The notes under the pieces: model-generated | What the model was told of the DNA's origin: nothing | Databases searched by the model: none | The model's input: only the letters and a program-made list of their open reading frames with translations | Assembly: GCF_012349115.1 (NCBI RefSeq) | Contig: NZ_PQIG01000111.1 | Location: 186,001 to 250,000 of the forward strand | Origin: Rhizobium ruizarguesonis | GTDB taxonomy: Bacteria; Pseudomonadota; Alphaproteobacteria; Rhizobiales; Rhizobiaceae | Direction: 5' to 3' | Length of the DNA: 64,000 nucleotides | Shown here: one piece after another, positions 8,167 to 15,737 of the stretch | Numbering within the stretch: the first letter of the stretch is position 1 | How the letters are laid out: each line of letters opens with the position of its first letter | Program-made: the position numbers and the translations under genes

Positions 8167-8463
8167 ATGTTCCAATGGATAGACAGCCAAGCGACAGAGC
8201 GCCTGCTGGAGGACATTCGCCGAGCGAATGCGGGCGAAATCGAAAGGGGCAGCATTGCCAATGCGCCATTACTGGATAGCTATCGGGCCGTTCTCGGACG
8301 CGCCTACGCGCTATCGGGGATCGTGAGCGGCCATCCCCGTCTTCACGACGGCAAGGAGATCATAACCAGTCAGCTCTTCTACTTGGATCCCGATCGCGGC
8401 ATCGCGCGGACGATGAACAACTGGTATCGCCTGTCCAAGCGCGATCAGGGCAGGGGGAACTAG
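8167..8463 (+). CDS. Small protein of unknown function, upstream of FtsH-like protease
   Basis: 98 aa from ATG 8167 (GAGGG eight bases upstream). No domain recognised; the sequence is acidic at its N-terminus (ATERLLEDIRRANAGEIERG) and ends with a basic patch (WYRLSKRDQGRGN). The stop lies one base before the ATG of the AAA+/M41 gene, so the two are translationally coupled and probably functionally linked, perhaps as adaptor or substrate. The function is unknown. Confidence 0.7.
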   Translation: MFQWIDSQATERLLEDIRRANAGEIERGSIANAPLLDSYRAVLGRAYALSGIVSGHPRLHDGKEIITSQLFYLDPDRGIARTMNNWYRLSKRDQGRGN

Positions 8464-8464
8464 C

Positions 8465-10324
8465 ATGCAGTTCGTGAATGCGAAGGCCCGAAACGAAAAG
8501 CTTTCAAAGGATACAGGTGTTTTCCTAGCAGGTTGTGGCTTGGTTCGTGCCACGAGAGCGATCGGCCGACTGCGGTATGGCGTCAATGGCTTCCTGATCT
8601 TCGTTGTTCCTCAGGGATATCGCACTGAGGAATACGAAGCAGCCGCCTTTGCGATCATCGGTGCTGCACGCGATGACTGGGTGGATAAAGAGGTCAGAGT
8701 GCGCCTCGCGAACCCCGCCCGGAAGAAGGGCGCTCCCCATATGCTGGTATCGATATTCAATCTGAAGGGCCTCGACATACTGATCGCCAGAGATATCGCA
8801 GAGGTTCCGAAAGACGTGCGCTTCGCGGCCACCGCAGTATTGTTTGTCGAGCCACCGACAGCACAGCACATCAACGCCGTCCGGCGCCTTTCAGGTAAAG
8901 CGCCGTTCTCGGACAGCGTTGCAACCATGTTGATCAAGCGGCCTCAGAACGTCTTGCTAGCGGCGGTTCTGAAGCCAACTTTTACCGAAGATAAGATTCA
9001 AGAGATCGACGGTTTCGACACGCTGGAAACTGACGGCCCCAATCTGTTCGACCTGCCCGGTTACGATGAGGTTAAGCCCTGGGCGAGGGATCTGATGGAG
9101 AATGTATCTCGCTGGCGTCAACGGACGCTGGAATGGAAGCTCGCCCGAGCCGGAGTATTGGTTTCGGGACTACCCGGTACGGGCAAGACTCTATTCGCTT
9201 CCGCGCTTGCAACCGCCCTGGGGATGAGGCTGGTTTCCACAACGGTCGGCGCCTGGCAATCGACCGGCACGTTGGATGATATGTTGGCGGCGATGCGAAC
9301 GACTTTCCAGAACGTGAATGACGCAAAGGGCGCCGTACTTTTCATCGATGAAGTCGACGCAATTGGTACGAGGCTGGCCCGTCCTTCCGGACATCACGGC
9401 GATCAATATTGGCAGGTGGTTGTCACAGATTTCCTGACCCTCCTGTCGGGCCTTGGGGAGGGAGTCATAGTGGTGGCTGCCACGAACTACCCCGACTGGA
9501 TCGATTCCGCGATCCTGCGTGCCGGAAGGATTGAGGACCATTTCACCCTTTCGTTGCCGAACAAACTGACGCGTGCGGAAATTCTGAACCATCATACTGG
9601 TGGTGTCCTGCCGCTCGAATCCTTGGTTGATATTGCCGAGGATCTCGATGGGAAGGCGGGTGCGGATCTCGAACGCCTGGTTCGAGATGCTCTAAGGACA
9701 GCAAGGAGTGAAGATAGGGAACTTGAGCTGCGTGACCTGGAAGCGCAGCTTCCGGAAAAGCTGCGCTATACGCCGGAGCAATGCCTGAGGCTCGCGGTCC
9801 ATGAGTCCGGACATGCGTTGGCAGCACTAGCGCTCGGGCATGCGACCGGTGCGATAATCGAGATCAAGGACAGTTTCGATCCGAGCTTGGACGGATTCCT
9901 CGGTGGGACAACCACGTACGATCTGGTCCCGGACTACTTCCCAACCGCCACGACTTTGCGCAACCGGATAGCGGTGAGCCTTTCCGGGATGGCTGCAGAG
10001 GTTGCGGTGTTTGGAGACCCGTCCATCGGTTCTGGCGGCACGATTGGCAGCGATGTCGAGCGAGCAACGGCTGTCGCTCGGCGGATGGTTGGATCTTACG
10101 GTTTGGGCAAAACGCCAGTCTTCATGGGCACCGTCAAGGAACTCGCCGACAAGCCTCTGCCCGAACGGCTGGAAGTGGAGGTCTCGCAGATTATCGGAGA
10201 GGAGTACGAGCGCATGCTTTCAATGATGACGGAGGAACGCGAGCGAGTCCTTGCACTGGCAGCCGATGTGGTGACCCATCGTATGGTGAAGATTGAGCGC
10301 GGTGGATTGGCGAAGGCGGCTTAA
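8465..10324 (+). CDS. Soluble FtsH-like AAA+ protease (M41 metallopeptidase)
   Basis: 619 aa. Residues about 1-190 form an unfamiliar N-terminal domain in place of FtsH's two membrane helices; I see no hydrophobic segment. An AAA+ module follows: Walker A GLPGTGKT near residue 235, Walker B VLFIDEVDAIG near 291 and an arginine-finger region AILRAGRIEDHF. The M41 peptidase has the zinc motif HESGH near 446 and the third-ligand region SDVERATAVARRMVGSYGLG, so both ATPase and protease look active. FtsH proteins are normally membrane-anchored and essential; this version is cytoplasmic, sits in an accessory island and is coupled to a small unknown gene beside an XRE regulator. A role in regulated proteolysis or phage defence is inference. 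Confidence 0.85.
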   Translation: MQFVNAKARNEKLSKDTGVFLAGCGLVRATRAIGRLRYGVNGFLIFVVPQGYRTEEYEAAAFAIIGAARDDWVDKEVRVRLANPARKKGAPHMLVSIFNLKGLDILIARDIAEVPKDVRFAATAVLFVEPPTAQHINAVRRLSGKAPFSDSVATMLIKRPQNVLLAAVLKPTFTEDKIQEIDGFDTLETDGPNLFDLPGYDEVKPWARDLMENVSRWRQRTLEWKLARAGVLVSGLPGTGKTLFASALATALGMRLVSTTVGAWQSTGTLDDMLAAMRTTFQNVNDAKGAVLFIDEVDAIGTRLARPSGHHGDQYWQVVVTDFLTLLSGLGEGVIVVAATNYPDWIDSAILRAGRIEDHFTLSLPNKLTRAEILNHHTGGVLPLESLVDIAEDLDGKAGADLERLVRDALRTARSEDRELELRDLEAQLPEKLRYTPEQCLRLAVHESGHALAALALGHATGAIIEIKDSFDPSLDGFLGGTTTYDLVPDYFPTATTLRNRIAVSLSGMAAEVAVFGDPSIGSGGTIGSDVERATAVARRMVGSYGLGKTPVFMGTVKELADKPLPERLEVEVSQIIGEEYERMLSMMTEERERVLALAADVVTHRMVKIERGGLAKAA

Positions 10325-10445
10325 ATCCGTCGACACACGCCACCTGGGAGAGGTGATCTCGGCGGGACCGCGACGTCGATGGTGACCACTTTGGCACTGC
10401 GATGAATCCTAGATGAGTTCGCAGGCAACCATGTCGGAGGCCGAT

Positions 10446-10640
10446 ATGCCAAACGATGAAAAGAACGATGAGGGCAAAGCTGGCAACGTCGGCCCGACTA
10501 ATAAATCGGAGCACGGCGGCGAAAGGCTCGGTGCAGCACCGTCGAAAACAGGACTCGAGTCCCGCCGGGTCGGACGCAAAATCGTGGGTCAAGGCAAACG
10601 CAGAGAACCCCTTAGGAAGCGGGCTGTAGACCCAGACTAG
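10446..10640 (+). CDS. Possible small charged protein
   Basis: 64 aa beginning MPNDEKNDEGKAG and ending in a basic tail (RREPLRKRAVDPD). GGAGG lies seven bases before ATG 10446. No family recognised. The start region (RBS plus about 25 bases of coding) is repeated at 10891-10920, where it opens a 19-codon frame, which supports a real translated signal duplicated in this spot. Function unknown. Confidence 0.35.
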   Translation: MPNDEKNDEGKAGNVGPTNKSEHGGERLGAAPSKTGLESRRVGRKIVGQGKRREPLRKRAVDPD

Positions 10641-10897
10641 ATAAATGGCTCAAGCAAAAGCGGTTGCGCACCGGCTGGATCCGGATGAGCCTTTCGTGGA
10701 GGATTCAAATCCAGGGGGGTGGGATGCTCGATATGTCGCGGATCCTACGCGCCCCAGGCCTGTGAGTGGGACAAACCAACCCTTTTCCATTGAACTGGTC
10801 CCCGCCATGTGGTGTGCTGACGCCAAATCGCGTTTCGACAGATGCGAATCTGATCGGTCACGTCCTCGCAAGAGCGGTCTCAAAAACGGAGGCTGGC

Positions 10898-10957
10898 ATG
10901 CCACACGATGAAAAGGACGATGCGGACGTCAGAAACTGCCGCTGGCAAACCCTGTAA
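10898..10957 (+). pseudogene. Truncated duplicate of the small charged ORF start
   Basis: ATG 10898 with GGAGG upstream opens MPHDEKDDADVRN and stops after 19 codons. The nucleotides from GGAGG through about codon 10 match those at 10437-10470 with a few changes. It looks like a partial tandem duplication cut short, where the minus-strand nuclease gene now ends. Confidence 0.35.
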
Positions 10958-11471
10958 CGCTACCCGACTCGAAAAGCTCAAGCGAATACTTCATCAAAGT
11001 TGGGTCAATTTCGAGGAATACGCCAAGTTCATAGCCGCAAACGTGTTCGGGATGCGTGACACCGCCGTCCCCACTGTAGATTTCGTTTCTTTCGGGAGGC
11101 GTAGTCAAAATGGCGAGCCGTTCGCGATCCAGGGCTTTTTCCGCACGTGGACGTCTAAATTTCTTCATCTCTATCGCTACGAGATTGTCACGCGGAGCAA
11201 GTTCGCCTCGGCTGTGCACGATGATGTCTGTGACGATCACGATGACTTTCTCGTTCCCGTTTTTAATGGTTTTCAACTGGCCATTCTGCTTTCGATTGTA
11301 ATCTACGTCAGCGTAGTATCCTTGGAGATGCTGCCGTTCTATCCCCCGTTCAAGCTTCATTGCCAAACGCCCACACCAAGCACGCTCGGCGGCGTTGCTT
11401 GCAATTAACGCGCGTTCCTCCTTCAGGAACTCATTCAATGCCCGACTAAACATCTCACGCAATGCACTCAC
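10929..11471 (-). CDS. PD-(D/E)xK-like nuclease of unknown role
   Basis: 180 aa from GTG 11471, chosen for its GGGAGG six bases upstream (the frame is open to 11561). After a helical N-terminus (FLKEERALIASNAAERAWCGRLA) comes YYADVDYNRK and then TDIIVHSRG, with DNLVAIEMKK: D, then E-x-K on the next strand, the PD-(D/E)xK nuclease signature. The pattern V-D-x-x-YNR / D-I-I-V-H-x-R-G / N-L-L-V-I-E-x-K-K is that of a widespread uncharacterised family in defence islands. Divergent from the GIY-YIG-like gene and Druantia. Confidence 0.65.
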   Translation of the reverse strand: MSALREMFSRALNEFLKEERALIASNAAERAWCGRLAMKLERGIERQHLQGYYADVDYNRKQNGQLKTIKNGNEKVIVIVTDIIVHSRGELAPRDNLVAIEMKKFRRPRAEKALDRERLAILTTPPERNEIYSGDGGVTHPEHVCGYELGVFLEIDPTLMKYSLELFESGSVTGFASGSF

Positions 11472-11660
11472 GGCGATCCTCCCTTCGGCACAAAACCCGT
11501 TATATTTAATTGAACCATGCACGACCGATCCAAGTCTCGCAAAGCTCTTTGCATCTGCCACTGCGGTCTGCGCGGGTCAGCCGCGGCTCTCGGAATATAA
11601 TGAAAGATTTACAGCTTCAGGTTTATTATTCGGTATCCAGGTTATTTATCGGAGCCCATC

Positions 11661-12239
11661 GTGAATTACATTCCAGGATTCGAGCCGGCCGATTTCGGCA
11701 ACACGCTCGAAGGCTTAACAAACAGAGCAAATCGGCCCCTCTATAAGAAGGCCACACTGTTCTGGTCCAAGCCCCAGATACTGGACAAGATCAGTTGCAG
11801 ACCATTCTTTGATGATGATCGGCCATTGCTCTACGCAATTATGCGAAACCATCACTCGATGAAGCGGCGCGACCGGATTTGCTATATCGGTCTGTCCGCG
11901 ACTCCATCGAATCGGTTTAGAAATCATCCGAAAGCGAGAGACTTGGCAAGCCGACGGGGCGAAACAAGCTTGAGTTATGCCTTTCTCGATGAGGAACAGT
12001 CTAAGAATGTGGATCGTATTAAGCCCGCCCTCGAGCAAATCGAACACCTACTGATCTGGACGCTTTGGGAAAGTCTGGAGAACGATCGAAAGTTGTTCAC
12101 GCTCCCGGGCATGGGCAAGTTTGGTGGTCAGGCCTGGCACATAATCAACGAAGGCTACAGGTTCCGTGGGCAGATGCCAAAGGAGATCGTGTATCCTTGG
12201 ATGCTCGTCCGGAAGGGCAGGGACACTACCGTCAAATGA
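11661..12239 (+). CDS. GIY-YIG-nuclease-like protein upstream of Druantia
   Basis: 192 aa from GTG 11661 (GGAG six bases upstream). Residues about 53-90 read LLYAIMRN then ICYIGLSATPSNRFRNHPKA, matching the GIY-YIG layout: two short strands (YAI and YIG), then Arg on the following helix and His soon after. The catalytic Glu expected downstream could be in the ALEQIEHLLIW helix. The C-terminus (MGKFGGQAWHIINEGYRFRG) is unfamiliar. It is 237 bp upstream of druH on the same strand, so a shared transcript is possible, but it is not a known Druantia component. Confidence 0.55.
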   Translation: MNYIPGFEPADFGNTLEGLTNRANRPLYKKATLFWSKPQILDKISCRPFFDDDRPLLYAIMRNHHSMKRRDRICYIGLSATPSNRFRNHPKARDLASRRGETSLSYAFLDEEQSKNVDRIKPALEQIEHLLIWTLWESLENDRKLFTLPGMGKFGGQAWHIINEGYRFRGQMPKEIVYPWMLVRKGRDTTVK

Positions 12240-12476
12240 ATCCTGCCCCGCGCTCGAAGATGCAGGACGTCAACCTGGAGTGCAGCGAACGTGTGCGGTC
12301 GCCAGCTTGGCCGACGATTGAATATCTTCGTTCTGCAACCAGTGCTCTCGCTTCCAGGAGCAAACCGCATCTTTTACGCTTAAATAAGAAAGTGACGATT
12401 GAGACCCCCTTGATGGATTTATCTCGAGGCGGAGTTGACGTCTTGTATCTGACACCGGGGGGCGTCGCAAAGTTCT
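12240..12476. promoter_or_regulatory. Intergenic region before druH with long-range inverted repeat
   Basis: GATGCAGGACGTCAAC (12259-12274) recurs inverted, with two mismatches, as GTTGACGTCTTGTATC (12434-12449), 159 bases apart. Each half is centred on the palindrome GACGTC. This may be a paired operator site for looping or a folded leader RNA ahead of druH. No coding sequence is convincing here. Confidence 0.4.
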
Positions 12477-15400
12477 ATGAATAACAGTCTGATACAGCTA
12501 AACGCCGCAGAGCTCGCATTGCGTCGCGCTCTCAAGTCCGCAGGGGCACCCCCGTTTATTGCCCATGCTCCAATCACAGATCGGGACCGGAAATTCATCG
12601 AAAAGGAGATACCCCGGATCATAGGCGGCGTCCCGGAAAAAGCTGTGACCATCATTCGACAGTTCCCTGCCGCCACTTGCTGGCTGATGGTGCAAGCTCT
12701 CTCCAACGACTACGGGTCAGAGACTCATCGCATCTATGAACCGATCTGCAAGTCTCTTGGACTGTCTGGCTTTCCGGCAACACTTCGGCCGGAATTAAAC
12801 AAACGATTCAGGTCGGCGTGCATCAAGCTTGGGCTCACGGTAGCGAGCGGCGACGGGCGACAGCATGTCGACGATTATATCGTCCAGTCAGGTGTTGCAT
12901 TGCATCAACTCAAATACCTAGCTGAGGCGTTCGTACGAGCTGAAGCCGTTATAGGTACCCCTGTAGATGATGACACTGAACGCCTGAAGGCTTGGGAGCG
13001 AAGAGCTGTCGACTTTGCAAACCCGGGGCTAACCCGAATTCGAAATATCGTGAATTGGGATGAGAGCGCTTTCTACTCCCAGCTTTATGCAAGACTACGG
13101 TCGGGAATCCATGCCACGAGCACGATCGAAGCGGCTTTTGCGGAACAGGTGGATGGCGTAGAGAAGTCTGGAAAGTTCAGTCGAGCCTCGCTTGATGAAC
13201 CGGTCCGCCTCCTTTTTGTCGAGGATTCCCTCGTGCTCGCCGCCCCAGCCGCTGCCGGTGTCTATGTCGCCTTCAATGGGCGGAGAAAGTGGGTTGGACC
13301 TGGCCGGCGGCTCCATCTAACACCTCCGTGGCCCGTGGAAATAACCTGGACAAGAGAAGACAGGGAGGGCGAATTCGTTCTCTCGCTGCCTTCTGAGGAG
13401 CTACCGATTTTTCTCTTTGACCCGGTTTCCGGCAGTCAGTTGAAAGTGCTGAACAACAAGCTTGATCATATCGCCGCCTCTATAGGATCCACCGAAGTAG
13501 CCATTGTCGGACGACGGCAGTTCACCGCCAACGGCTCGATGAGTTTCGAGCTAGGATCTTCGGCTCACGCACTTATCATGGCAATGGGTTCTGGTATTGA
13601 ACTGAACGCGGGAAGCCGGACCGTCCAGTTAAAGCCACCCATGCGGCCCGCGGTGGAGATCAATGCCCAGAAGATCGCAAGCGGCAGCGCTGGTGATCTC
13701 TTTGGCATGCCCTCGTCGCTGGTCGTTCGTTTCCCCAACGGAAGGCCGGAAGGCGACCTGGTCCTCCAGCTTTCACACCCTTCGTTTGCGAGCGACCAAT
13801 TTCTGAGTATTCCGGAGGGAGCGGAAGTTGAAATTCCGCTACTTGAAAAGCTTCAGGCCGGGCTAGCGGGGCCTTTGCAGGTCTCGGTCGGGTTTGGCGC
13901 GGGAAACCGCGTATTGTTCCGATCAAGCACGTGGATATGGCCAGGCCTGCGAAGTCTAATCGATGGTGTCAAATTCGACGGGCCAATCCCACGAAATATT
14001 CGAATAAAAGAGTGCCAGCATCTCGTCGTAGACAATAATCGGCTCCACCTGGATCTGAGTGAGAGCTATCGCTTAGCAACCGTGGTGTTCGGTAGTCACG
14101 CCGGAGCGCCGGACTCCAAGTCGTTTGCTGTTTACCGCCCCGGCACCACGGTTTCGATCGTCGACGAAGATGGATTTGAGAGGGAGGTGCAACACGGTGC
14201 GTCGCTACCGGTTCTTCCCAACACCACGTCCTCACTTCTAATCCGGAGCGACGATCTCAATGCGGCACTTGACGTTCGAGGAACGGTCTTTCCCGGGGCT
14301 TTCGGAAGAAGCGGGACACGTCGAATCCCGTTGGCGTCCCTTGCCACGCCCGCTCCTCATGATCACGTGAACCTCTGGCCGGACGGTGACGTCAACGCCG
14401 TACGCTCGCTAGTCCGGATTTCTGCATCGACAACGCCTAGCGACTTTTCAGTGGAGCGAGACCGCGGCAAGGGTCGCACATCGGTTAAATTCAGGCTGCG
14501 TGTCCCGATCGCCGGGATTCGTGTCGAGATTTCCGATCTTGTAACCAGCGAGCTTGTGGCCCGCCCGGAGTTGTATTTAGGTCAAGAGCTTGCGGATGCG
14601 GCCGATCAGATCACGGTAAAGCAGGCATCTCGTTCAGATAACGACCATATTGTCGAATTCGCAATCAGACCAAGTCCGGGGTGGCCAGACATAGGTATAG
14701 GAATCATTTGGGTTCTTCACGCCGGACACGAGAGATGGTCGGAGCTCAGGTCTTCACGCGGAGATACGTTCCCTTTGCTGATATCCGCTCGAGTTCCTAC
14801 TATTCAAGAGCTGAGCGAGCTGGGCCTATCCGAGAAACTTTATATGGGGACGACAGAGTTTTTGAATCGGTGCCATGCTACCGAAGCAGAATCGGCGTTG
14901 AGAACCTGTCAGTCTCTATGGAAGGGCGCTGGTTCAGAACTTGTTCGGAATGCAGAGCAAACGAATCCGCTTTTTCGAAGCCTGACCATCCCGATGCCAT
15001 TGGACGCGAACAGTACTTGGGTCCCTTTGCATCATCCCATCGAAATCGACCCGGATCTGCTGTCGTCTTCGTTCGTCTCTTTTCAAGGGCTTAAGGGATG
15101 TGATGAAGATCTCAAGGAGCTCTTCAAACTTCATATTCTGGCGGAGATGGGTAACATCACAGATGCCATGGCCACATTTTCGGTGTCGCCGATCTTCTAC
15201 ACGTCCTTTGCCAATTTTGCGACGGAAGCGCGTCAGAGCGCGCCTCGATTGAGAGGTTTTGAGATATCCACTTACGTGGCCAATGCTTCCGCGGGAGATG
15301 CGGAACTGGCTGCCTTCTGGAAGCCCCGGGATCAACGACTTACGCTCAGGCATCACAGTTGGTGCATGCAGCGATTTGTGAATCGTTTTGAAACGATCGC

Positions 15401-15737
15401 TCCCGACGGGCAGGAACAAAATGGGCTCAGAACTCAACGGCTCAATCAGCTAGTCAATTCCGGCCAACGCGAGTTGCGAAAGGCCGCACTCCCGGCTCCC
15501 GAGGGCCTATCCGAAAGATTGACTCTATCGACCGCACTACCCGGCTTCGTCTCGGAATTATGCCGTCACGCCCGAATGGGCCAGAGCCGTCAGTTTTGGG
15601 AAACGCTGACAATGAAGATTGAACGGCCTTCTTCGGAGGTTCTTTCCGATGTGGGCTTTCTCCTCCGGCTCGCCCCCGACCTATTCGCATTCTATTTGCT
15701 CCTTTGGGAGCTAGTACGGAGATCTGAAGCCGCATGA
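12477..15737 (+). CDS. druH: Druantia type III-like protein DruH
   Basis: A 1086-aa cytoplasmic protein with no domain I can name. The call rests on size, order and partner: in Druantia type III (established from defence-island studies) a ~1000-aa DruH precedes the giant DUF1998 helicase DruE, and here the stop overlaps the druE start as ATGA. The N-terminus (to about residue 230) is helical; the middle (about 250-720) is rich in beta-strand patterns (VAIVGRRQFTANGSMSFELG, VLQLSHPSFASDQFL), suggesting Ig-like modules. Start ATG 12477 is not strongly supported by an RBS. It could instead be another helicase-partner protein, but the pairing is characteristic. Confidence 0.65.
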   Translation: MNNSLIQLNAAELALRRALKSAGAPPFIAHAPITDRDRKFIEKEIPRIIGGVPEKAVTIIRQFPAATCWLMVQALSNDYGSETHRIYEPICKSLGLSGFPATLRPELNKRFRSACIKLGLTVASGDGRQHVDDYIVQSGVALHQLKYLAEAFVRAEAVIGTPVDDDTERLKAWERRAVDFANPGLTRIRNIVNWDESAFYSQLYARLRSGIHATSTIEAAFAEQVDGVEKSGKFSRASLDEPVRLLFVEDSLVLAAPAAAGVYVAFNGRRKWVGPGRRLHLTPPWPVEITWTREDREGEFVLSLPSEELPIFLFDPVSGSQLKVLNNKLDHIAASIGSTEVAIVGRRQFTANGSMSFELGSSAHALIMAMGSGIELNAGSRTVQLKPPMRPAVEINAQKIASGSAGDLFGMPSSLVVRFPNGRPEGDLVLQLSHPSFASDQFLSIPEGAEVEIPLLEKLQAGLAGPLQVSVGFGAGNRVLFRSSTWIWPGLRSLIDGVKFDGPIPRNIRIKECQHLVVDNNRLHLDLSESYRLATVVFGSHAGAPDSKSFAVYRPGTTVSIVDEDGFEREVQHGASLPVLPNTTSSLLIRSDDLNAALDVRGTVFPGAFGRSGTRRIPLASLATPAPHDHVNLWPDGDVNAVRSLVRISASTTPSDFSVERDRGKGRTSVKFRLRVPIAGIRVEISDLVTSELVARPELYLGQELADAADQITVKQASRSDNDHIVEFAIRPSPGWPDIGIGIIWVLHAGHERWSELRSSRGDTFPLLISARVPTIQELSELGLSEKLYMGTTEFLNRCHATEAESALRTCQSLWKGAGSELVRNAEQTNPLFRSLTIPMPLDANSTWVPLHHPIEIDPDLLSSSFVSFQGLKGCDEDLKELFKLHILAEMGNITDAMATFSVSPIFYTSFANFATEARQSAPRLRGFEISTYVANASAGDAELAAFWKPRDQRLTLRHHSWCMQRFVNRFETIAPDGQEQNGLRTQRLNQLVNSGQRELRKAALPAPEGLSERLTLSTALPGFVSELCRHARMGQSRQFWETLTMKIERPSSEVLSDVGFLLRLAPDLFAFYLLLWELVRRSEAA

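Noticed and set aside
10645..10911. Frame of 88 codons (MAQAKAVAHRL)
   Set aside because: No RBS or family; sequence beyond codon 40 looks random.
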